From an uncultured Pelagibacteraceae bacterium (GTDB lineage Bacteria > Pseudomonadota > Alphaproteobacteria > Pelagibacterales > Pelagibacteraceae), in the NCBI GenBank assembly GCA_902633885.1, contig CACPIK010000016.1, forward strand, positions 1 to 13,569: a stretch of DNA of 13,569 nt, written 5' to 3'. Below, piece after piece: positions 7,805-13,569 of the stretch (its first letter is position 1; each line of letters begins with the position of its first letter). Made by a program: the position numbers and the translations under genes. The notes below the pieces were generated by a model. It was not told the DNA's origin. It saw nothing but the letters and a program-made list of their open reading frames with translations, and did not search any database.

Positions 7805-9141
7805 TGTTTAAAAAAATTTTAATTGCAAATAGAGGTGAAATAGCTGTTCGAATAATTAGAGCTTGTAAGGAATGGGGTATAGCAACGGTAGCAATCCATT
7901 CGGATGTAGATAGAGATAGTATGCATGTAAGACTTGCAGATGAAAGTGTTTGCATAGGATCACATCAACCATCAAGTAGTTATCTAAATATTCCAGCAAT
8001 CATGTCTGCTATAGAATTAACAAATGCTGAAGCAGTGCATCCAGGCTATGGTTTTTTGTCAGAAAATTCAGAATTTGCAAAAATTTTAGAAGATTACAAA
8101 ATTAAATTTATTGGACCATCTTCAAAATTAATAAAAATGATGGGAGATAAAATACAAGCAAAATTAATTGCAAAAAAATATGGTCTACCAGTTATTGAAG
8201 GATCTGACGGTGGAGTTTCTGATATAGTTGAAGCAAAAAAAATTGTAAAGAATATTGGTTACCCTATTTTAATAAAAGCTGCTGGTGGTGGTGGCGGAAA
8301 AGGTATGAAAATAGTAAAAAAAGAACAAGAATTTGAAGATCTATTTTTAACCGCAAAACTTGAAGCAAAAAAATTTTTTGGAAATGATGAGGTTTATATT
8401 GAGAAATTTTTTCAAAACCCAAGACACATTGAAGTACAAATTTTATCAGGAAAAAATAGAACCATACATCTCCATGAAAGAGATTGTTCTGTTCAAAGAA
8501 GACATCAAAAACTAATAGAAGAAACACCTAGTCCAATTTTAAATAACGAATTAAGAAATGACCTTTTTGATAAAACTGTTAAAATGGTTAGTCAAATTGG
8601 TTATGAAGGAGCTGGTACTGTAGAATTTATATATGAAGATAATAAATTTTATTTTTTAGAAATGAATACTAGAGTCCAAGTTGAACACCCCGTAACTGAA
8701 GTTGTTACAGGAATAGATATCATAAAAGAACAAATTTGGATAGCTCACAGTGGTAATACGGCTCTGAAACAAGAGGATATAAAACCAAGAGGTCACGCTA
8801 TTGAATGTAGAATAAATGCAGAAGATGCCAGTAAAAATTTCCAACCTTCTCCTGGAAAAATAGGAATGTGTCACCAGCCATCCGGATTTAGAACGAGAGT
8901 AGATGGAGCAATTTATCAAGGTTATAAAGTAACCCCTTATTATGATAGCATGATTTGTAAGTTAATTTGTCATGGAAGAAACAGAACTGAAGCAATTCAA
9001 AGAATGAAAAGATCTTTGGATGAATTTGTTATAGACGGAATAAAAACAACAATTGAACTTCACAAAAAACTTTTAGATCATGAAAAATTTATATCATCTG
9101 ATTTTAATGTAAGTTGGTTAGATAACGAAAAAATAATTTAA
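7804..9141 (+). CDS. accC: Biotin carboxylase subunit of acetyl-CoA carboxylase
   Basis: AccC uses ATP and bicarbonate to carboxylate the biotin on AccB. The 445-residue product is full length. It starts MFKKILIANRGEIAVRIIRAC (biotin carboxylase N-domain), has HPGYGFLSEN (79-88), MMGDKIQAK with Lys116, the ATP-grasp glycine loop AAGGGGGKGM (159-168), HLHERDCSVQRRHQKLIEE (222-240), and the metal/active-site segment FLEMNTRVQVEHPVTE (284-299; Glu286, Asn288, Arg290). The C-domain has GHAIECRINAED. The ATG overlaps the accB stop by one base. The TAA overlaps the stop of the convergent DUF2155 gene within TTAA (9138-9141). In many Alphaproteobacteria aat follows accC in this cluster; here it is absent. 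Confidence 0.97.
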   Translation: MFKKILIANRGEIAVRIIRACKEWGIATVAIHSDVDRDSMHVRLADESVCIGSHQPSSSYLNIPAIMSAIELTNAEAVHPGYGFLSENSEFAKILEDYKIKFIGPSSKLIKMMGDKIQAKLIAKKYGLPVIEGSDGGVSDIVEAKKIVKNIGYPILIKAAGGGGGKGMKIVKKEQEFEDLFLTAKLEAKKFFGNDEVYIEKFFQNPRHIEVQILSGKNRTIHLHERDCSVQRRHQKLIEETPSPILNNELRNDLFDKTVKMVSQIGYEGAGTVEFIYEDNKFYFLEMNTRVQVEHPVTEVVTGIDIIKEQIWIAHSGNTALKQEDIKPRGHAIECRINAEDASKNFQPSPGKIGMCHQPSGFRTRVDGAIYQGYKVTPYYDSMICKLICHGRNRTEAIQRMKRSLDEFVIDGIKTTIELHKKLLDHEKFISSDFNVSWLDNEKII

Positions 9142-9545
9142 CTATAACATTTTTTGAGCCAAATATCATAAACAGGATGATCAAAAGGTCTTATTGAAGG
9201 ACTTGAGGCGAAGGTCCAATCATTAAAAATATAAACCTGGTCTTTATTGGTCGTCGTTAAATCTCTAACCTGCATGTAAGCAGTAATCTCAGGATCATCA
9301 TCAAACTTGGAATTAAAACACTTCAACACTTTTATTGTTAAATTTTGAAAATTAAATTCTTTTCCAATTTCAACAGTTATATTTGAACTTTTTGAACTTA
9401 CTTTGTCTAAAACATTAAGGTCTACGAGATCTTCATAATTTTTTTTTGTATCGGAATATAAATTTGAACTAAATAAATAACTTAATATGAGTAAAAAAAG
9501 TATAATTTTAACTTTTCCAACTTTTGTATTTTTTTTCAATAGCAT
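9138..9545 (-). CDS. Secreted DUF2155-domain protein
   Basis: From the ATG at 9545 the product is 135 residues. A basic start (LLKKNTKVGKVK) precedes a hydrophobic stretch (about 13-30) that reads as a signal peptide, so the mature protein is probably periplasmic. The rest matches the alphaproteobacterial DUF2155 family: NVLDKVSS, EIGKEFNFQNLTIKVLKC, then VYIFNDWTFASSPSIRPFDHPVYDIWLKKC. Two cysteines (76 and 133) could form a disulfide. Function is unknown. In Alphaproteobacteria the family sits between the acc cluster and an NDUFA12 gene, as here. The start overlaps the NDUFA12 gene end by 38 bases; an upstream in-frame ATG at 9617 would add 24 residues that are only NDUFA12 DNA in another frame. 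A TTG at 9539 is a possible alternative start. The stop shares TTAA with the accC stop. Confidence 0.85.
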   Translation of the reverse strand: MLLKKNTKVGKVKIILFLLILSYLFSSNLYSDTKKNYEDLVDLNVLDKVSSKSSNITVEIGKEFNFQNLTIKVLKCFNSKFDDDPEITAYMQVRDLTTTNKDQVYIFNDWTFASSPSIRPFDHPVYDIWLKKCYS

Positions 9546-9867
9546 TTTTACTTTTTTTTGGATGATAAGAATTTTCTGTTCCAGTTTGATTAGGTAGGTG
9601 TTCTTTTTGCCAATCATATTTCTTATGTTGATGTATATTTTCTATATTGTTGTTTATAGAGTGCATCCATGAGTACCATTCATTTGGTATTTTTGATGCC
9701 TCAATCTCTCCGTTATAAATAACCCATCTTTTTCCTGATTTGCTCTGATAATATTTATTTCCTAAATGATCTTTTCCAACTAAATTTCCAAAAAAAAATA
9801 TTTGCAATCTAGTTCCTAAAGTTTGCTGATTCCACCAGGTAAAAATTTCTTTTAATAGTGTCAACAT
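9508..9867 (-). CDS. NDUFA12-family protein (complex I 17.2 kDa subunit homologue)
   Basis: This 119-residue protein belongs to the NDUFA12/B17.2 family, an accessory subunit of respiratory NADH:ubiquinone oxidoreductase in Alphaproteobacteria and mitochondria. Visible family features are TWWNQQTLGTRL (10-21), GKDHLGNKYYQ (31-41), KRWVIYNGEIEASKIPNEWYSWMH (46-69), HLPNQTGT (90-97) and a C-terminal YKSWKS tail. It has no membrane segment and probably binds the peripheral arm. The start at the ATG 9867 gives the usual distance to the TWW motif. It is upstream of and overlaps the DUF2155 gene (38 bases), so both are likely one transcript. A consensus-like promoter lies directly before the start codon. 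Confidence 0.92.
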   Translation of the reverse strand: MLTLLKEIFTWWNQQTLGTRLQIFFFGNLVGKDHLGNKYYQSKSGKRWVIYNGEIEASKIPNEWYSWMHSINNNIENIHQHKKYDWQKEHLPNQTGTENSYHPKKSKNAIEKKYKSWKS

Positions 9868-9871
9868 AAAA

Positions 9872-9901
9872 ATTATATTTTTTTCAATTCAAAATTGTAA
9901 A
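9872..9901 (-). promoter_or_regulatory. Candidate sigma-70 promoter of the NDUFA12-DUF2155 pair
   Basis: On the minus strand TTTACA (9901-9896) is followed after 18 bases by a perfect TATAAT (9877-9872). The -10 box ends only four bases before the ATG at 9867, so transcription would begin at or just inside the start codon, implying a leaderless message. Chance matches to TATAAT are frequent in DNA this AT-rich. Confidence 0.4.
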
Positions 9902-9965
9902 AATTAAATTAGACTAAAAATATATTTTGTATATACATTAATGTTAGAAGATTCAATTTTATAAA

Positions 9966-9971
9966 TAAGGA
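9966..9971 (+). promoter_or_regulatory. Ribosome binding site of the NrdJ-C-like gene
   Basis: TAAGGA (9966-9971) lies five bases before the ATG at 9977. It is one of the few clear Shine-Dalgarno elements in the window and fixes this start. The rest of the 109-base gap (9868-9976) is A/T-rich, with only weak promoter-like hexamers for the plus strand, such as TATACA at 9932-9937. Confidence 0.65.
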
Positions 9972-9976
9972 AAAAA

Positions 9977-10810
9977 ATGGCAAAATATTTAGTTGAAACA
10001 TATTATACATGTAGTTTTAAAGTTAGTCACTATTTAGATGAAATAAATGAAGCAGACATCCAAAGTTTAGAAAAGAGAGAAGATGGAAAATTTGAGATTT
10101 TAGATCTTAAATTAGATAATAGAAAAACTAAAAACCTTGATAAAATTGAAAATGAAAAAGTTGAAAAAACTGATGAACAATCAAGTATAACTGTATCTAA
10201 AAATTCTTTAACTCAAAATAAGCAAATCTCTGAAAAATTTTCAAATAACATTACTGAAAACCTTGGTAAAAGATTTAGTATGCCCGATAGAAGAAAAGGA
10301 TATATACAAAAAGCTTCTATCGGAAATCACAAAGTTTATCTTCATACCGGCGAATATGAAGATGGAAAAATTGGAGAAATTTTTATTGATACTAGTAAAG
10401 AAGGTGAATTAGTTAAAGCTCTGATGAATAATTTTGCAATAGCTATATCTTTGGGATTGCAATATGGAGTGCCTTTGGATGAATTTGTAAATGCTTATGT
10501 TGATACTAAGTTTGAACCTTCTGGAAAAGTTTTTGGAAACGATCGTATTTTAAGCGCTACTTCCATACTAGATTATATTTTTAGAGAACTTGCAATTTCC
10601 TATCTTAATAGAGAAGATTTGGCACATACACCTTCAATTGGTAATATGGAAAAATCTGATGAAGTTCACGGTGATAGTAATTTCGATGATCAAAGTCAAT
10701 TTTTAAAATTAGTAAAAGATATAACTAGTAAAGGTTTTGTAAGAAGTGACTACAAAAGAAAATTGGTTGATCTGTCAGATATAAGAATTAATCTAAAAGG
10801 AAAAAAGTAA
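9977..10810 (+). CDS. Stand-alone homologue of the C-terminal (TSCPD-type) region of B12-dependent ribonucleotide reductase
   Basis: The 277-residue product has three parts. Residues 1-54 ([20 protein letters not shown], then [13 protein letters not shown]) are a compact conserved-looking domain I do not recognise. Residues 55-102 are a low-complexity Asn/Lys/Glu/Ser linker. Residues 103-217 closely resemble the C-terminal part of class II reductase Nrd[87 protein letters not shown]. The reductase barrel, its catalytic cysteines and the C-terminal redox Cys pair are missing; the only cysteine is Cys12. It therefore cannot be a reductase alone. The nearest known analogue is NrdJb of split class II reductases such as in Pseudomonas aeruginosa. 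It could be a partner, a nucleotide-binding regulator or a relic with a new job. Its stop abuts the aspS stop. Confidence 0.8.
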   Translation: MAKYLVETYYTCSFKVSHYLDEINEADIQSLEKREDGKFEILDLKLDNRKTKNLDKIENEKVEKTDEQSSITVSKNSLTQNKQISEKFSNNITENLGKRFSMPDRRKGYIQKASIGNHKVYLHTGEYEDGKIGEIFIDTSKEGELVKALMNNFAIAISLGLQYGVPLDEFVNAYVDTKFEPSGKVFGNDRILSATSILDYIFRELAISYLNREDLAHTPSIGNMEKSDEVHGDSNFDDQSQFLKLVKDITSKGFVRSDYKRKLVDLSDIRINLKGKK

Positions 10811-10820
10811 TTACTTTTTT
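10801..10820. terminator. 20-base perfect palindrome across two convergent stop codons (possible bidirectional terminator)
   Basis: Arms AAAAAAGTAA and TTACTTTTTT form a perfect palindrome centred exactly on the junction of the two stop codons (TAA of the plus gene at 10808-10810, TAA of aspS at 10813-10811). In either direction the RNA could form an A/U-rich hairpin ending in a U run (eight T on the plus strand, six on the minus). GC content of the stem is one pair, so termination strength is doubtful. Confidence 0.4.
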
Positions 10821-12595
10821 TTATTTATATTTATATTTAACTCTTTCAATTGATCTTCTTTGATTTCAGAAGGTGCATTCATCATTAAGTCTTGAGCATT
10901 TTGGTTCATAGGAAACATGGTAACTTCTCTTATATTTTTTTCTTCAGCTAATAACATAACTATCCTATCAATTCCTGGTGCAATTCCACCATGTGGCGGT
11001 GCTCCATAACTTAGTGCATTAATCATTCCACTAAATTTTTGATCAACATCATTTTTTGAATATCCGGCAACTTCAAATAATTTGTACATTAATTCAGGAA
11101 TATGGTTTCTAATTGCGCCAGACGATAATTCAATTCCATTGCAAACAATATCGTATTGATATGCTTTAAGTTTTAACGGATCAGAGAAATCAATATTTTT
11201 TAAATCACCTTGCGGCATCGAAAAAGGATTGTGGCTAAACTTTATTTTTTTTGAAATTTCATCAATTTCATACATTGGATAATCAATAATCCAACAAAAT
11301 GAAAATATATTTTTATCTATTAAATTTAATTCTTCTGCAATTTTAGTTCGTGCTTGGCTTAATATTTTTTCAACTTCTGTTTTTTTTCCACATGATAAAA
11401 ATAGTGAATCTCCAACTTCTGCATTTGTCTCTTTCATTATTTGCAACAATGATTCTTCAGAAAAAAATTTGCCAATAGGTCCCTTACCAGAAATTTTACC
11501 ATTTTTTTCTATCGTAAAATATGCAAGTCCTGAAGAACCTTGTTCTTTTGCCCATTTATCAATTCCATCAAAAAAACTTCTAGGCTTATCTTTAGTTTTT
11601 TTTGTAATTATTGATCTAACTACTGAGCCTGATTTTACAAGTTTTTTAAAAATTTCAAATTTAATATCTTCTCTTTTAAATATTTCTGTTAGATCATTAA
11701 TTAGCAAAGGGTTTCTAAGATCGGGTTTATCTGATCCATATTTAAGCATTGCATCGTGATAATTAATTCTAGGAAACTTTTCATCTAAAATTTTCTTTTT
11801 AGAAAAATTTTTAAAAAGTTTAACAAATAATTTTTCAACAATATTAAAAATATCTTCTTGTTCAACAAATGACATTTCTAAATCTAATTGATAAAATTCT
11901 CCAGGACTTCTATCTGCTCTTGCATCTTCATCTCTAAAACATGGTGCTATTTGAAAATATTTGTCAAAACCCGAAACCATAATTAATTGTTTAAATTGCT
12001 GAGGTGCCTGAGGTAAAGCATAAAATTTTCCAGGATTTAAACGGCTAGGAACTAAAAAATCCCTCGCACCTTCTGGACTTGAAGAAGTTAAAATGGGTGT
12101 TTGAAATTCTAAAAATCCAAGTTCTTGCATTTCAGATCTTATAAATGATATTACTTTTGATCTTAAAATTATATTTTTATGGATTTTTTTTCTTCTTAAA
12201 TCAAGAAATCTATATTTAAGTCTTATTTCCTCTGAATATTCTTGATCAGAAAAAACTGGTAAAGGTAATTCTTTAGTTTCACCCAAAACATTAATTTTTT
12301 TGATTGAAACTTCTATCTCTCCAGTAGAAATATTTTGATTTATTGTTTCCTTAGTTCTTTCAAGAACAATTCCTTCAATTTTTATTACTGTTTCTAAGGG
12401 AAGTTTTTCTAAATTATTAAAAATAGAATTACTTTTATCAATTACGCATTGAGTTACCCCATAATTGTCTCTTAAATCAATAAATAATAGGTTTCCATGA
12501 TCTCTTTTTTTATTGATCCAGCCTGAAATTTTAGCTTCAGTTCCTTTATGACCAATGTTCAATTCTCCACAAGTATGTGTTCTATATATGCTCAA
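10811..12595 (-). CDS. aspS: Aspartyl-tRNA synthetase
   Basis: AspRS charges tRNA-Asp with aspartate. The 594-residue bacterial-type class II enzyme has an anticodon-binding OB fold (about 1-105: ISGWINKKRDHGNLLFIDLRD), motif 1 region (about 150-175), motif 2 FQIAPCFRDEDARADRSPGEFYQLDLEMSF (214-243, cited by range), the bacterial GAD-type insertion (about 290-420), and motif 3 HGGIAPGIDRIVMLL (535-549). His33 in KRDHGN corresponds to the histidine typical of non-discriminating AspRS, which also charge tRNA-Asn for later amidation by GatCAB; a second determinant position appears to be Glu83, not Gly, so the specificity is left open. It begins two bases after the hda stop, so the two are co-transcribed. 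Confidence 0.98.
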   Translation of the reverse strand: MSIYRTHTCGELNIGHKGTEAKISGWINKKRDHGNLLFIDLRDNYGVTQCVIDKSNSIFNNLEKLPLETVIKIEGIVLERTKETINQNISTGEIEVSIKKINVLGETKELPLPVFSDQEYSEEIRLKYRFLDLRRKKIHKNIILRSKVISFIRSEMQELGFLEFQTPILTSSSPEGARDFLVPSRLNPGKFYALPQAPQQFKQLIMVSGFDKYFQIAPCFRDEDARADRSPGEFYQLDLEMSFVEQEDIFNIVEKLFVKLFKNFSKKKILDEKFPRINYHDAMLKYGSDKPDLRNPLLINDLTEIFKREDIKFEIFKKLVKSGSVVRSIITKKTKDKPRSFFDGIDKWAKEQGSSGLAYFTIEKNGKISGKGPIGKFFSEESLLQIMKETNAEVGDSLFLSCGKKTEVEKILSQARTKIAEELNLIDKNIFSFCWIIDYPMYEIDEISKKIKFSHNPFSMPQGDLKNIDFSDPLKLKAYQYDIVCNGIELSSGAIRNHIPELMYKLFEVAGYSKNDVDQKFSGMINALSYGAPPHGGIAPGIDRIVMLLAEEKNIREVTMFPMNQNAQDLMMNAPSEIKEDQLKELNININKKK

Positions 12596-12597
12596 TT

Positions 12598-13254
12598 TTA
12601 TAAAATCTCTTTAATTGTTTTTAAATTAATTGGTTTCTTTTTTTTTAAACTTAATTCATCAATCTTATATATAAATTCATATATTTTACTATAGGATCTG
12701 TCTATTCTATTAATTATGAATTCGATAATTTTTTTTTCTATTTTAATTTGACGATCAGAAAAATTCTTAAGTATTATTGCAAAAATTAAATCATCATCTG
12801 GACTTTCTATTTTTGCACTAAGACAATTTTTAGATCTTGAGATTAAATCTGGAAGCTCAAATTGAATTTCATTTATTGGAACTAAAGAATTAATTAACAT
12901 ATATTTATTATCCTGATCAATTAAATTAAAAATAGAATATATTAATTTTTCATCATAATTTTTTTCAAAATTATCAATTATAATATTATCAAATAATTTA
13001 ATTTTTTTAAAAATTTCATTATTAATATCATTTGCATCAATAATTAATGCTTTAGTTTTTGACTTGAATATATTAGCAAGATGTGTTTTGCCTGAAAATT
13101 TTTCTCCAAAAATGTTTAAAATTTTTTTTTCCCATTTTGGCCATTTATCTATTATATTGTAAGCATAGTAATTGCTTTTAGATATATAATAATCATGTTC
13201 ATTAAAATTAATTTTGTGATTCAATTCAAGTAATAATTGATTTAGTTCACTCAT
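12598..13254 (-). CDS. hda: DnaA-related AAA+ protein, Hda family
   Basis: Hda, with the DNA-loaded sliding clamp, promotes ATP hydrolysis by DnaA and so prevents re-initiation of replication. The 218-residue product carries an N-terminal clamp-binding-like motif QLLLEL (6-11), Walker A GEKFSGKT (50-57), Walker B NIIIDNFE (90-97, matching the IDN form of Escherichia coli Hda), sensor 1 around LINSLVP (120-126), and the arginine-finger region LPDLISRSKN with Arg140. The C-terminal lid ends INLKTIKEIL, like the VKEIL end of Hda. There is no DnaA-type DNA-binding domain IV, so it is not DnaA. It lies between a probable DUF2066 gene (8-base overlap) and aspS (2-base gap), in one minus-strand run. 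It is very rich in Ile/Lys/Asn, as expected from base composition. Confidence 0.88.
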   Translation of the reverse strand: MSELNQLLLELNHKINFNEHDYYISKSNYYAYNIIDKWPKWEKKILNIFGEKFSGKTHLANIFKSKTKALIIDANDINNEIFKKIKLFDNIIIDNFEKNYDEKLIYSIFNLIDQDNKYMLINSLVPINEIQFELPDLISRSKNCLSAKIESPDDDLIFAIILKNFSDRQIKIEKKIIEFIINRIDRSYSKIYEFIYKIDELSLKKKKPINLKTIKEIL

Positions 13255-13569
13255 ATAGTTTCCAAATTGCTTTTGAAGTATCTATTTTAAATTCAGACAT
13301 ATTTATATAATCTAAAAATTTTTGAGGTGTGTTATTAAATATTATTTTATACATAATTTCATTATTATTAAATTTTTCAATTTTAAAATCAGAAACAAAA
13401 TCTAAATTTAGTAGAGTTTTTTCTAACTTTTTAGATAATTCTATATTTTTAGAATTAAGTGATAATCTTATTGGTAATTCTATTGTTGTATCTAATTTAT
13501 TAATAGATTTCCATTTATCTTCATATTCATTTTTTATTTCTAATATTAAATTTTTAATTAAAATTTGAT
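13247..13569 (-). CDS. C-terminal 106 residues of a probable DUF2066 protein (runs off window)
   Basis: A frame open from the window edge ends in TGA at 13249-13247, giving 106 visible residues. They read ILIKNLILEIKNEYEDKW, then a core with IELPIRLSLNSKNIELSKKL and two short beta-alpha-like units, and end in SKAIWKLYE. The arrangement (a WK segment, an LP+RLSL strand, a helix, then a final IWKL strand) resembles the C-terminal end of DUF2066 proteins, whose function is unknown. There are no catalytic motifs, membrane segments or cysteines in the visible part. It overlaps the hda start by 8 bases and is probably in the same operon. The family call is tentative. Confidence 0.5.
   Translation of the reverse strand, partial: QILIKNLILEIKNEYEDKWKSINKLDTTIELPIRLSLNSKNIELSKKLEKTLLNLDFVSDFKIEKFNNNEIMYKIIFNNTPQKFLDYINMSEFKIDTSKAIWKLYE

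Noticed and set aside
9546..9617. Upstream in-frame ATG extending the DUF2155 protein by 24 residues
   Set aside because: It would place a charged stretch before the signal peptide and lies wholly within NDUFA12 coding DNA.
1..13569. tRNA, rRNA, CRISPR, insertion sequence, phage or toxin-antitoxin elements
   Set aside because: Coding genes fill nearly the whole window; the three gaps (16, 81 and 109 bases) show no cloverleaf, direct-repeat array or terminal inverted repeats.

Overview
The window is a very AT-rich, extremely compact piece of bacterial chromosome. Gene content and order point to an alphaproteobacterium of the SAR11 clade (Pelagibacterales). The grounds are: an aroQ-accB-accC cluster followed by DUF2155 and NDUFA12-family genes, an mrcA-prfB pair next to an RNase E gene, an Hda-type DnaA relative before aspS, Lys/Asn/Ile-rich proteins, and almost no intergenic DNA. 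The taxonomic call is inference from style and synteny; there is no rRNA here to confirm it. All genes look like core housekeeping genes. I see no mobile element, CRISPR array, tRNA, rRNA, phage gene or toxin-antitoxin pair.

Layout. (1) 1-4165, minus strand: mrcA (bifunctional penicillin-binding protein 1A), then prfB (release factor 2, which needs a programmed +1 frameshift at an in-frame UGA), then the first 244 codons of a membrane-anchored AsmA-like protein. These genes overlap by 1 and 8 bases and look like one operon. (2) 4247-6010, plus strand: a short RNase E/G-type ribonuclease, divergent from mrcA. (3) 6007-6998, minus strand: thiS-thiG, sulfur carrier and thiazole synthase for thiamine. 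(4) 7015-9141, plus strand: aroQ-accB-accC, i.e. type II dehydroquinase plus the biotin carrier and biotin carboxylase of acetyl-CoA carboxylase. (5) 9138-9867, minus strand: an NDUFA12-family complex I-associated protein and a secreted DUF2155 protein. (6) 9977-10810, plus strand: a stand-alone protein whose second half matches the C-terminal region of B12-dependent (class II) ribonucleotide reductase, without any reductase core. (7) 10811-13569, minus strand: the 3' end of a probable DUF2066 gene, then hda, then aspS.

Genes on the same strand overlap or nearly touch (1, 8, 1, 11, 1, 38 and 8 bases of overlap, and one 2-base gap). All three convergent junctions have overlapping or directly abutting stop codons. 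The only non-coding stretches are 4166-4246, 6999-7014 and 9868-9976, all between divergent genes, so promoters must lie there or inside neighbouring genes.

The most interesting items are the orphan NrdJ-C-terminal-like protein, an RNase E without the zinc-link cysteines, the canonical RF2 frameshift cassette kept in a streamlined genome, the zero-length convergent junctions (one inside a perfect palindrome), and a terminator-like hairpin at the glycosyltransferase active-site codons of mrcA. I did not find a new multi-gene system.
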